A stretch of 64,000 nt of DNA from CBDAQR01 sp965199055 (GTDB lineage Bacteria; Pseudomonadota; Gammaproteobacteria; Pseudomonadales; Halieaceae), in NCBI GenBank assembly GCA_965199055.1, contig CBDAQR010000003.1, positions 1,054,001 to 1,118,000 of the forward strand, read 5' to 3'. The notes below the pieces were generated by a model that worked only from the letters and a program-made list of their open reading frames with translations, was not told where the DNA came from and did not search any database. A program made the translations under genes and the position numbers. Below, in pieces: positions 27,238-36,617 of this stretch. How positions within the stretch are numbered: position 1 is the stretch's first letter; each line of letters starts with the position of its first letter.

Positions 27238-27951
27238 ATGAAGCACACTACCGCAATGGCCTGCCTGGCCCTGGTTCTAAGCTGCCTCTCCTTGGGCAAC
27301 AGCGCAGAGGAGATTCCCTGCCTGAGCTGCCACGACTACGGACCGGATTCTCCGGTGCACCCCATGCTGGAAGGGCCCCACGCCCGCGTCATGGGAAACT
27401 GTGAACGCTGCCACGGTCCGAGTCTCGATCACCAATCGCGGCCAACCATCGCCGCTCCAGATAACAGCTTCGGGCCACGCTGGCCGGCCAATATCGCCGA
27501 ACAAGATAGTACTTGCCTGCGCTGCCACCGCCGTAATGCGGGCAAACACTGGCAAGATTCGCTGCACATGGTTAACAACCTGACCTGCACCACCTGCCAC
27601 GAGCTACACGTCAGAGAAGATCCGATCACTGCACCCGGCGGTCAGATGCAGGTCTGCACGAACTGCCACGAGCCCCAGCGCGACGGCATTCACCAGCTAC
27701 AAGCGCACCGGGGCGACAATCCCGACTGCACCAGCTGTCACAACCCGCATGCCGACCAGTCTCCCCAGGCCACCATGCTGACCAATGACTCGGCGGGCTG
27801 TCGAACCTGCCACGATCTGGCGGCCATGGCGCAAGACGCGTCGGTGCGTAGTACGGCAAACAGTTACCATCGGGCGCTGAAGAATAACAATGAGCTCACC
27901 TGCCATAGCTGCCACAGCGGCGTTGCACATGGCCCAAGCGGTGCCCATTGA
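27238..27951 (+). CDS. Octahaem periplasmic c-type cytochrome, MtrA-like with NapC-like tail
   Basis: A 237-residue exported protein with a signal peptide (cut near Ala23) and eight C-x2-C-H motifs (Cys28, 55, 93, 117, 140, 164, 188, 222). Haems 1-6 follow the MtrA/DmsE pattern seen in the next gene (the pairs PVHPMLEGPHARVMGNCERC and NSFGPRWPAN match PVHALFQNSHGK and VSFGPRWTSP). The last 35 residues instead resemble the end of the NapC-like protein just upstream (SYHRAL-NNN-TCHSCHSGVAH against AYHRAG-NND-TCVDCHAGLTH). It may be a dedicated carrier between the quinol dehydrogenase and the outer-membrane conduit. AGGAG precedes the ATG. Confidence 0.85.
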   Translation: MKHTTAMACLALVLSCLSLGNSAEEIPCLSCHDYGPDSPVHPMLEGPHARVMGNCERCHGPSLDHQSRPTIAAPDNSFGPRWPANIAEQDSTCLRCHRRNAGKHWQDSLHMVNNLTCTTCHELHVREDPITAPGGQMQVCTNCHEPQRDGIHQLQAHRGDNPDCTSCHNPHADQSPQATMLTNDSAGCRTCHDLAAMAQDASVRSTANSYHRALKNNNELTCHSCHSGVAHGPSGAH

Positions 27952-28068
27952 GATTCCGAAAGTTGATTTGAATCAGGGCCGTTTTAGGGCTCCCAGACTA
28001 TTATCGAATGGGGTTTCATTAGCCATGACTATCAGCCTTGATCGTCACGTCGCGGACTTGATGCCGGA

Positions 28069-28998
28069 GTGAGTCGAATCGTGGAGAACACCCTTCAAAG
28101 CGCGCTAAAAGTCGGATGCTTGCTCTGTCTGGCTCTTGCCGCAATGCTGCTCATGCCCAGCGTCGCCTCAGCCCAGGAGAGCGCATCGCCGGCTGAACCG
28201 CGCTGCCTGCGCTGTCACCGTGACAGCGCCGATGAACCCGTGCACGCGCTATTCCAGAACAGTCACGGTAAAATGAATGGCGGCGGGGCCAACAGCTGCG
28301 TGACCTGTCATGGCGACAGCGAACAGCACGCAAGCGCTCCGCGCAACAACGCTCCCGATGTGAGTTTCGGTCCTCGTTGGACGTCACCTGCTGAAACCGC
28401 AAATCAGGCCTGCCTTGATTGCCACCAACAAGATCAAATGTTCTGGCTCGGCAGCACTCACGACGACGAGGAAGTGGCCTGTACCGATTGCCATGACAGC
28501 CATGTACGCCGCGACCCCATGACGGTGCGCGGCGGCGAGCTCGAGACCTGCACTAGCTGCCACAGCCGTCAGCAGTCCGAGCTGCGCCTGCCCTCGCGCC
28601 ATCCCATTTTGGAGGGCCAAACCGCGTGCATTGATTGCCACAACCCCCACGGCTCCAGCAGTGAAGCCGCATTGCTGCAGCCAACACTGAATGACAACTG
28701 CTACAGCTGTCACAATGACAAGCGTGGCCCCCACTTGTGGGAACACCCGCCGGCAACGGAAGACTGCAGTCATTGTCATAAGCCTCACGGCAGCGTGCAC
28801 GCCAACCTGCTGACGGCCCGAGGCCCCTTTCTGTGCCAGCAATGTCACTCGGCCGCTTTTCACCCCAGCATACAGACGGATGGCAGGGCCGCCGCCGATG
28901 GTTCTTCTAATCAGTACGTGCTGGGCAAGAACTGCATGAACTGCCACAGCGCCGTGCACGGCTCGAATCATCCCAGTGGCGCGAGGCTGGCGCGATGA
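28069..28998 (+). CDS. mtrA: MtrA/DmsE-type decahaem c-type cytochrome
   Basis: A 309-residue exported protein with ten C-x2-C-H motifs (Cys46, 77, 115, 138, 161, 187, 211, 233, 256, 289). The number, spacing and length match the MtrA/DmsE/PioA family, whose haem wire sits inside the MtrB barrel and crosses the outer membrane. The start is a GTG at 28069, or the GTG four codons later (28081), which has GGAGTGAG upstream. A signal peptide ends near Ala35. The stop codon overlaps the start of the MtrB-like gene (ATGA), as expected for an obligate complex. The 117 bases before it hold no gene. Confidence 0.92.
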   Translation: MSRIVENTLQSALKVGCLLCLALAAMLLMPSVASAQESASPAEPRCLRCHRDSADEPVHALFQNSHGKMNGGGANSCVTCHGDSEQHASAPRNNAPDVSFGPRWTSPAETANQACLDCHQQDQMFWLGSTHDDEEVACTDCHDSHVRRDPMTVRGGELETCTSCHSRQQSELRLPSRHPILEGQTACIDCHNPHGSSSEAALLQPTLNDNCYSCHNDKRGPHLWEHPPATEDCSHCHKPHGSVHANLLTARGPFLCQQCHSAAFHPSIQTDGRAAADGSSNQYVLGKNCMNCHSAVHGSNHPSGARLAR

Positions 28999-31205
28999 GT
29001 CGAAAACTCTCGCTCCTTCCCGTCCTGTTTGCGGCGAGCGCAATAGCCCAGGAAGACCCACGGCCACTGGAGACACGCTGGCAAGTGGACTACTCGGGGT
29101 CGGCCGAAATTGGGGTGGAATACCCCAGCGACGACAACTTCATGTTTGGCCGCTACAACGCCAATGAAAGCGAAGGGGCCGCCGTGTTTGGCAACCTGGA
29201 TTGGCTGGCGGATACCGGCGCTGCGGTATGGGATCTGCAGGGCCAAGATATTGGCACCGACGTGCCCTACTCCCGAATTGAATGGGATCGCGGCGACCTC
29301 AGCGTCTATTTCGAATTGGAGAGCAGTTATCAGGTCAGCAATGACAGCGGCCGCAGTCCCTTTCGCGGGAGCGACCTGCGCCTGCCGGAGGACTGGGTAG
29401 CCTCTAATGTGACCAGCGGCTTTACCGCCCTTGAGGACAACAGCCGCAGCATCGAGCAGTTGCTCGAACGCGATCGCTACACGATCGGCATGTCGCGCCA
29501 GTTTAGCGCCGCCTGGCGCTTCGAAACCAACCTCGCCTACGAGGAGAAAGAAGGAACCAGGGATATTGGCGCGGCGATTTTCCAGGATGCTTCTGCCGGC
29601 CACGCCGCCATATTGCCCGCCGATGTTGATGAAGAGAGCATCGACTTCGACGTGGCGCTTAGCTTCACGAGTGACAGCCTGTTACTCAACGGTAGCTTGT
29701 TCTACAACGACTACGACAACAATAACGATGCGCTGCTGTGGCAAAACCCCTACAGCGTGTTTGGCGGCAGTACGCGTTATCCGGAGGGTATTGGCGGCCT
29801 GGCGCTGGCACCAGACAATGAGTACCAAGGCGGCCGACTCATGGGCACCTGGTTCATCATGCCCGGCCTGCGCTTTCAGGTAGACGGTAGTTATGCCGAG
29901 ACCGAGCAAGACCAGAACTTCCTGCCCTATACGGTGAACCCGAACCTGAGCGTGACCGAGCCGCTGCCGCGCCGCAATCTCGACGGCGAGACTGAAACCA
30001 GCACAATGGACACCCGGCTTTTCTACCGTCCTGGCAAACTGCCGCGACTGAACCTGGAAATGTGGTGGCACGGGGAACAGCGCGATCACACCAGTAATCG
30101 AGCCGGTTATCAGTATGTGCTGGGCGATGGCGGCAGCCAGGTGAGCCCGGACTATACGGTGTACAACACGGGCCATGATTACGACATTAATCGCACCGGC
30201 ATTGAGGGCAGCTACCCCATGCCGCTTAAGAGCAAGCTGTGGCTCAAATACGAATACGAGAAAGTCGAGCGAGAAAACGCAGCGGTCGACGAAACCAAGG
30301 AAGACAAATATCAGCTGCGCTACCGCATTCCGCTGTTCGATACGCACAGCTCGCGGCTCGAATTGAACTACGCTGATCGCCGCGCCTCTGTGCGCAACTG
30401 GGACCAATCCTATTACGCGCTGCTGGACACAGGTTTGATCAATCGCACACCCGACAACCAGCGCTACATCACTCACCCCCTACTGGCCCAGTATCACATG
30501 GCCAACCGTGAGCGCAGCGAAGCCAAACTCGATCTCGACTGGCAACCGTCCATGAACTGGAATCTGTCAGCCAACCTTCTGTGGCGCGACGATGATTACG
30601 ATAAGACCGAGTTGGGCCTCGAAGAAGAACAGGTTTATCGGGCAAGCATGACCGCGAGCTGGGTGCCCAACGACAGCGTCAGCGCTTCACTCTATAGCAG
30701 CTACGACAATTATGATCGCGACCAGTCGAACCGCTCTTTTCGCGGCGGACAGGAGAAGAACGCGTTTGCGGTAACACCCCCGTTGCCGCAGGCCTCGGAC
30801 CCGGCACGCAACTGGGCGCTGGGCAATGAAGACGAAGTCATCACCGTCGGCTTCAACCTGGAGTGGCAACTACGTGACGATATCGAGCTGATGGCCGACT
30901 ACAGCTATGTCAGCACGGATTCCGATTATGACTTTAGCGACGGCGGCGGCACGGGCTTGGTATTACAAGACCTGCCTGCCAACGACGAGTCGGATCAGCA
31001 TCACCTGATTGTGGAGGGCGCCTATCATTTGCGCGAAAACCTCTCGATCACAGTGAATTACCAGTACTGGAACTACGACAGCGAAGACTGGGCGATCAAC
31101 AACCTGGGCATGACCAGTATCGATAAGGTCCTGACCCTGGGCGAGCAGGAAGCGGATGAAGATCTGCACTACATAAGCACTTCGATTACTTATCGCTGGA
31201 AGTAA
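28995..31205 (+). CDS. mtrB: MtrB/PioB-family outer-membrane beta-barrel
   Basis: A 736-residue outer-membrane protein that should sheath the decahaem cytochrome. It has a short signal peptide (SLLPVLFAASAIAQ), the family hallmark DDNFMFGRYN near the N-terminus, alternating beta-strand patterns throughout and the terminal strand TSITYRWK with an aromatic residue near the end. The N-terminal C-x2-C motif of Shewanella MtrB is absent. Length agrees with 26-28-strand members. It overlaps the mtrA-like gene by four bases and is followed after 29 bases by the surface cytochrome gene. Confidence 0.9.
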   Translation: MSRKLSLLPVLFAASAIAQEDPRPLETRWQVDYSGSAEIGVEYPSDDNFMFGRYNANESEGAAVFGNLDWLADTGAAVWDLQGQDIGTDVPYSRIEWDRGDLSVYFELESSYQVSNDSGRSPFRGSDLRLPEDWVASNVTSGFTALEDNSRSIEQLLERDRYTIGMSRQFSAAWRFETNLAYEEKEGTRDIGAAIFQDASAGHAAILPADVDEESIDFDVALSFTSDSLLLNGSLFYNDYDNNNDALLWQNPYSVFGGSTRYPEGIGGLALAPDNEYQGGRLMGTWFIMPGLRFQVDGSYAETEQDQNFLPYTVNPNLSVTEPLPRRNLDGETETSTMDTRLFYRPGKLPRLNLEMWWHGEQRDHTSNRAGYQYVLGDGGSQVSPDYTVYNTGHDYDINRTGIEGSYPMPLKSKLWLKYEYEKVERENAAVDETKEDKYQLRYRIPLFDTHSSRLELNYADRRASVRNWDQSYYALLDTGLINRTPDNQRYITHPLLAQYHMANRERSEAKLDLDWQPSMNWNLSANLLWRDDDYDKTELGLEEEQVYRASMTASWVPNDSVSASLYSSYDNYDRDQSNRSFRGGQEKNAFAVTPPLPQASDPARNWALGNEDEVITVGFNLEWQLRDDIELMADYSYVSTDSDYDFSDGGGTGLVLQDLPANDESDQHHLIVEGAYHLRENLSITVNYQYWNYDSEDWAINNLGMTSIDKVLTLGEQEADEDLHYISTSITYRWK

Positions 31206-31234
31206 ACGGCGGAACGCGGGAACGGGTGAGAACC

Positions 31235-33493
31235 ATGGCAAAGCAAACGATCAGACTCTGGTTTAGCGCGGCAATTATCGGGCTGTTGGCGGCCTGCGGT
31301 GGTGGCGGGGGTGGCAATAGTGCGCCGGGTGTCACTGAAGGACCAACGGCACCCGGTGGTTCAACGCCTCCACCACCGCCGATTCAGCCTGCCCCGGTGG
31401 GCTATGAAGATGCGGAGGAAATCTTCGCCTTCATCACCAATGCCAGCATTCCTGAGGATGGGCACGCCGTCGTCGACTTTCAGCTCACCGACGGCTTCGG
31501 CACCACGATTCTCGATCTCGAGGTAGACAATACGCGCTATGTGATCGCCAAGTTGCAGGGCAGTGAGCTTGGCAATCTGACCGGCGACTGGCAATCCTAC
31601 AAGAACCAGATCGAGGAGGCGGGATCGGTCGGTCCCGGCACGGAAGACAAACTACAGGCCACTTATGAACGCGATGGCGAATTTGAGAACTTTGGCGACG
31701 GCACCTACCGTTACACCTATGCCACCAGCGTCCTGGAACCCGATGCCGATATCGCCGCTCAGGCCAAAGAGGAAGGCTTAAACCTCGACTACGAACCCGA
31801 TCGCACGCATCGCGTAGCCATTCAGTTTGACGATGGCCCTAACCCCGCCAACCCCTATTACGACTGGGTTCCGGCAACCGGCGCGACAGAAAACATCTTC
31901 CAGATGCAGATCTCGGCAACCGAAACCTGTAACCGCTGTCACGACCCCCTGGCAATTCATGGAGGAAACCGCACCGAGGTTGAATACTGTGTGACCTGCC
32001 ATAACAAAGGCTCTACCGACGCTAATAGCGGCAACACCGTCGACATGAAGGTGATGATTCACAAGATTCACATGGGCGCAAACCTGCCCTCCGTGTTGGC
32101 CGGCGGCGAGTATGCCATCTGGGGTTTCCGCGACAGCAAGCACGACTACTCGGGCCTGATTTATCCTCAGGATATTCGCAACTGCCAGAACTGCCATGTC
32201 GGCACAGGCACTACCGGCCCCTGGTATGAGGATGTATTGCTGACTAATCAAGGCGACAACTGGGCCGAGTACCCCACCCGCGCGTCTTGCGGCAGTTGTC
32301 ACGATGACGTGGACTGGGATAGCCACCGGGGCGGGCAGCCCGATGATTCACGTTGCGGTAGCTGCCATGCCCCAGACAGGGATGCCGGTGCCATACAGGC
32401 ACACCGGCTGCTAGTGCGCGAAGAATCGGGTAACTATGACGCCCAGATTCTCAACATCAGCAATTCCGGTCCAGGCGAAATGCCAAGCATCGATATTCGT
32501 GTCACGAATCCGGCCACCGGCGAAGCATGGGATATTTTGAATGATGCACCGTTTACCAACAGCGGGGCGTCATTGAACGTCAAGCTGGGTTGGGACACCG
32601 GCGACTATCACAATACGGGTAACGGCAGTGATACCGCCAGCACGGTTTCGCAAAGTGCCCTGGCGACAGCCACAGCCAATGGAGACGGCAGCTTCAACGT
32701 ACAGTACGAAACCGCGCTCCCATCAGCTGAGGAAGCGAGCGGAAGCGGCGTGGCAATCATCGACGGTCACCCCAGTGTGATACTCGAGGAAGGCGCTGAG
32801 CCTACCAGCATTTTTATTACCGACGCGGCAGCATTTTTTAGCATAAATGAAGCCTCTGGCGAGGCTGCGCCCAGGCGTCAAAGTGTCGCGATCGAGCAAT
32901 GCAACACCTGCCATGAGAATCTGGTGTTCCACGGCTCCAATCGTGCCGACAATATCGACAGCTGCGCCGCCTGTCACAATCCGCGCAATACTGATCACCA
33001 GGTGCGCGCGATTGCGAGCGATCCACCCACGGACGGCAAAGATGAGGAGAGCATCGACTTCAAGACCATGGTGCACGCCATACACGCGCCGTCTATCAGG
33101 GACAACCCACTGCAGGTGGTCGGCTTCCGCGGTTTCTCTACCCATGTCTACGATGAAGACCAGGTGCACTACCCTGGCGATCTGAGTAATTGTCAGGCTT
33201 GCCACGTGGACGGCGGCTACCAACTGCCGGTGGCAAGTACTGTACTGGGTACCACGATCGATACTGGCGAAGACAAGTTTAGCCCGGATGACGACGTGGT
33301 TATCACACCCGAGTCAGCCGTATGCTACTCCTGTCATGAGGACAACGTTGCCAAAGCACACATGGAAGGCAATGGCGGTAACTTCGCCACCAGCCAGGCA
33401 GCGATCGATTCCGGTGAAGTGGTTGAGCAATGCTCGTTATGCCATGCGCCAGGCCGCAGCGCCGATGTGGATGTGGTGCATGGGCTTGATTAA
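31235..33493 (+). CDS. mtrC: OmcA/MtrC-family decahaem surface lipoprotein
   Basis: A 752-residue outer-membrane lipoprotein with lipobox LLAAC (Cys21), a glycine/proline-rich tether and ten C-x2-C-H motifs in two groups of five (about residues 232-378 and 555-736). The intervening regions are beta-rich. This two-pentahaem architecture is that of MtrC/OmcA, the extracellular terminal reductases for minerals, electrodes or flavins. The motifs MIHKIHMG and MVHAIHAP ahead of the central haems are family marks. The ATG at 31235 has GGGTGAGAA upstream; a GTG three codons earlier is also in frame. Last gene of the cluster, closed by a strong terminator. Confidence 0.92.
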   Translation: MAKQTIRLWFSAAIIGLLAACGGGGGGNSAPGVTEGPTAPGGSTPPPPPIQPAPVGYEDAEEIFAFITNASIPEDGHAVVDFQLTDGFGTTILDLEVDNTRYVIAKLQGSELGNLTGDWQSYKNQIEEAGSVGPGTEDKLQATYERDGEFENFGDGTYRYTYATSVLEPDADIAAQAKEEGLNLDYEPDRTHRVAIQFDDGPNPANPYYDWVPATGATENIFQMQISATETCNRCHDPLAIHGGNRTEVEYCVTCHNKGSTDANSGNTVDMKVMIHKIHMGANLPSVLAGGEYAIWGFRDSKHDYSGLIYPQDIRNCQNCHVGTGTTGPWYEDVLLTNQGDNWAEYPTRASCGSCHDDVDWDSHRGGQPDDSRCGSCHAPDRDAGAIQAHRLLVREESGNYDAQILNISNSGPGEMPSIDIRVTNPATGEAWDILNDAPFTNSGASLNVKLGWDTGDYHNTGNGSDTASTVSQSALATATANGDGSFNVQYETALPSAEEASGSGVAIIDGHPSVILEEGAEPTSIFITDAAAFFSINEASGEAAPRRQSVAIEQCNTCHENLVFHGSNRADNIDSCAACHNPRNTDHQVRAIASDPPTDGKDEESIDFKTMVHAIHAPSIRDNPLQVVGFRGFSTHVYDEDQVHYPGDLSNCQACHVDGGYQLPVASTVLGTTIDTGEDKFSPDDDVVITPESAVCYSCHEDNVAKAHMEGNGGNFATSQAAIDSGEVVEQCSLCHAPGRSADVDVVHGLD

Positions 33494-33527
33494 AGAATCT
33501 AATACGACCTTAACTGAGTCTTTAACG

Positions 33528-33558
33528 AAAAAGCCCCGCTAATGCGGGGCTTTTTTTT
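33528..33558. terminator. Bidirectional rho-independent terminator
   Basis: A perfect seven-base-pair stem GCCCCGC (33533-33539) / GCGGGGC (33544-33550) with a TAAT loop carries eight T residues on the right and five A residues on the left. It can therefore stop both the cytochrome cluster (plus strand) and the RND pump gene (minus strand) that converge on it. Confidence 0.9.
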
Positions 33559-33575
33559 GCTTACTGCTCGCAGAC

Positions 33576-36500
33576 CTATTTGGCGTCGATCCTGAAGAAG
33601 ATGCAGTAGAGCGTTGGCACCACGATAAGCGTCAGAATCGAGGCGAAGCCCAAACCTGCCATCATGGTCACCGACATATTCACAAAGAATACATCGCTGA
33701 GCAGCGGAATTAGCCCCAGGATGGTCGTCGCCGCAGCAAGGATCACCGGCCGCATACGACTTACAGCTGAGTCGAGCACCGCATTGAACTGGTCTTCAGG
33801 TCGCTCCAGAGTCTGCTGATCCATTTCTTCGATCAGTACGATGGCATTCTTGATCAGCAGCCCCACCAACGACAGCGCACCCAGAATCGACATGAAGTCG
33901 AAGGCGCCACCCGTGGTCAGCAGGCCCGCGGTAATACCGATAATGGCCATCGGTACCGTCAACCAGATAATGGTGGGTTGACGCAGTTTGCCGAACAGCA
34001 GAATACTGGTGAGGATCATCATGAGGAAACCCATCGGCAGTGAGCCGGCCAGACCGGCCTGCGCTCGCACCGAATCTTCGTACTCGCCGCCCCACTCCAA
34101 TGAGTAGCCGGGCGGGAGTTCGATCGCTTCGATCTGTGGCCTTAAGCGCTCAAACAAGGGGGTCGCCAGAGGGCCCTTCGGGTTACAGGAAGCAATAATC
34201 GTCGGTATGCGGTCGCGGCTGCGTTGCACTGAGTTTTCCCAGGTGGTTCGGTATTCCGACACCAGCTGCGCCAGCGGCACGGCGCGTTCGAGCACCGGGC
34301 TCCACACCTGCGCGTCTTTCATGTTGTCTACGTCCACGCGCTCTTCGTCGGGCGCCCGCATCTTGATCGGGAGCAGGTGAATACCGTCACGATAGGTACC
34401 CACCGTCGTGCCCTCAAAGGCATACTTCAGCGCCGCACCCAGATTCTCGCGGGTAACACCCAATTGCCGGCCGACCTGTTCATTGAACACCGGCGTGACG
34501 ACTTTTACCGGTGAGCGCCAATCGTTGCGAATATCCGTGGCGTCGTAATCGGCGCGCATTATCCGTTCGGCTTCTTCTGACAGTTGACGCAGCACGGTGG
34601 CATCCGGCCCCGAGAATCGCGCCTCGATCTTCGCATCGCGGCCGGGGCCAATCCGCAGCGCTTTGACGATGGGGTCGAGCCAGGGCATATCTTCGCGCAT
34701 ATACTGGGCGACGGAATCCCATACCGCTGGAATCTGACCGCGCTCTTCTGTCTGCACGATTATTTGTGAATAGGCCGACGACGGCTCTTTGGAATCGTAT
34801 ACCAGGGTGAAACGCTGGTGCGGTCCGCCAATCACAGAGGACGTTTGCACGACACCAGGTTGCTCACGCAAAAACTCACTCACCCGAAGAGTGTCATCTC
34901 GGGTGCGGCGAATATCGGAGCCCTCAGGCGTGTATATATCAACGAAGAAAAGCGGCGTATTGGAATCCGGGAAGAAGCCGCTCTTCACGTAGCCGAAGCC
35001 AAACACGGCAGCAAAGAACAAGCCCACCGCTGCGCCCACAGTGACCCAGCGTGCCCGAATCGCATTGGCCACTAGCCCGCGGTAGATTTGAAAGGGCTTG
35101 GCTGAATAAGCATCGCCCGCCTCGCCTTCACCGCTTTCTGTTTTGAGTAACAATGCACAGAGTAAAGGCGTGGTGCTAACGGCCGTAATCCAACTCAGAG
35201 AGAGTGAGATCAGGATGACCCAGAACAGCGAGCTGGCGAACTCACCGGTGCTATCCGGTGACAGACCGATCGCAGAGAACGCGATGATGCCGATGGCAGT
35301 TCCACCCAGCAATGCCCAGATGGTCTTGCCCACGGCTTCGCCAGCCGCCTCCGCGGCCGACATCCCCTTTTGCATTCGAACCATCATGCCTTCGGCCACA
35401 ACGATCGCGTTGTCGACCAGCATCCCCAGCGCGATAACCAAGGCACCCAGTGAGATTCGCTGCAACTCGATGCCATAAAAATCCATCACCAGCAGTGTGC
35501 CCGCCACGGTGATCAATAACACGGCACCGATAATGATGCCGACGCGCAGACCCATAAATAGCAGGAGCACGGCGATAACGATGGCCACAGCCTGGCCAAC
35601 ACTAATAATGAAGCCGCTCACCGAATTATCGACTTCCTTGGGCTGATCGTAGGTGGCGCTAAATTGCATGCCGACCGGAATCACCGTGGCCAACTCACGC
35701 AGGCGCCGATCGATGCGCTGGCCCACCTGTACCACGTTTTCGCCGCCCTGCATCGAAATACCGAGGCTCAGGCCAGGCTTGCCATTAACTTAATATTGTT
35801 TGACCGGCACCTCGTCATAGGCGCGCGTGATGGTGGCGAAATCCTTCAAACGCACCAGGGTGCGTTCGTTGGAGGAGATCATCAGCTCACCGATCTCCTG
35901 CACCGATTGGAAGTCGCCGGTGGGGCTGATGCGCAGGTAGTCATCCTCCACCCGCACATTGCCCGAATCCACGACGATGTTCTGCGAAGTGAGCACGCGT
36001 GAAATTTCGCGCATGCTGATGCCCAGCTCAGCCATGCGGGCACGGGAAATATCCACATACACTACTTCTTGCTGAATCCCGTCGATCACCACCTTGCGCA
36101 CACCGGGCACGAGAATGATCTGTTTCTTGATTCTGTCGGCTACATCGAACAAGTCGCGCCAGGTATAGCCTTCGCCTGTAATCGTGGCATAAATGCCGTA
36201 GACGTCACCAAAGTCGTCCAGGACCATCGGCGGATTAGCGCCTGGCGGCAGGCTGGGGGAAACATCGGCAATCTTACGCCTGAGTTCATCGAAGATCTCA
36301 GGGAAGTCTTGCGCGCGATACTCATCCTTAAAGTCAATCAGGATGTCTGACAATCCCGGTCGGGATACCGACATCTTAATCCACTTCACCTGCTCCAGCT
36401 TTTGAATCGCTTCTTCGAGCTTATAGGTCAGCTCGTCCTGCACCTCCTGGGCGGTCGCGCCGGGGTACTGGGTGAGAATTTTTGCCGACTTAATCGTAAA

Positions 36501-36617
36501 TGGAGGGTCTTCCAGCTTACCCATGCCATCGAAAGCCAACAGGCCACCGCCGACCAGCACGACGACCAGCAGCCAGGAGACAACCGGATTTTTTACCGAA
36601 TATTCACCGATGTTCAT
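33576..36617 (-). pseudogene. RND (HAE1/AcrB-type) efflux pump interrupted by in-frame TAA
   Basis: One reading frame of 1,013 sense positions encodes a complete inner-membrane RND transporter, with an internal TAA at about 35,790-35,792 (after VPVKQY). The part before it has the first membrane helix and the first porter subdomains (LEDPPFTIKSAKILTQYPGA). The part after it resumes at VNGKPGLSLGISMQGGENV and runs through the remaining helices to the terminal FFRID. Sequence before and after the TAA matches RND proteins without loss or gain of residues, so a single base change is the likely cause. If real, the pump is truncated to 275 residues; the downstream part has no obvious ribosome binding site. 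Its start shares one base with the adaptor gene's stop (TGATG). Confidence 0.85.
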
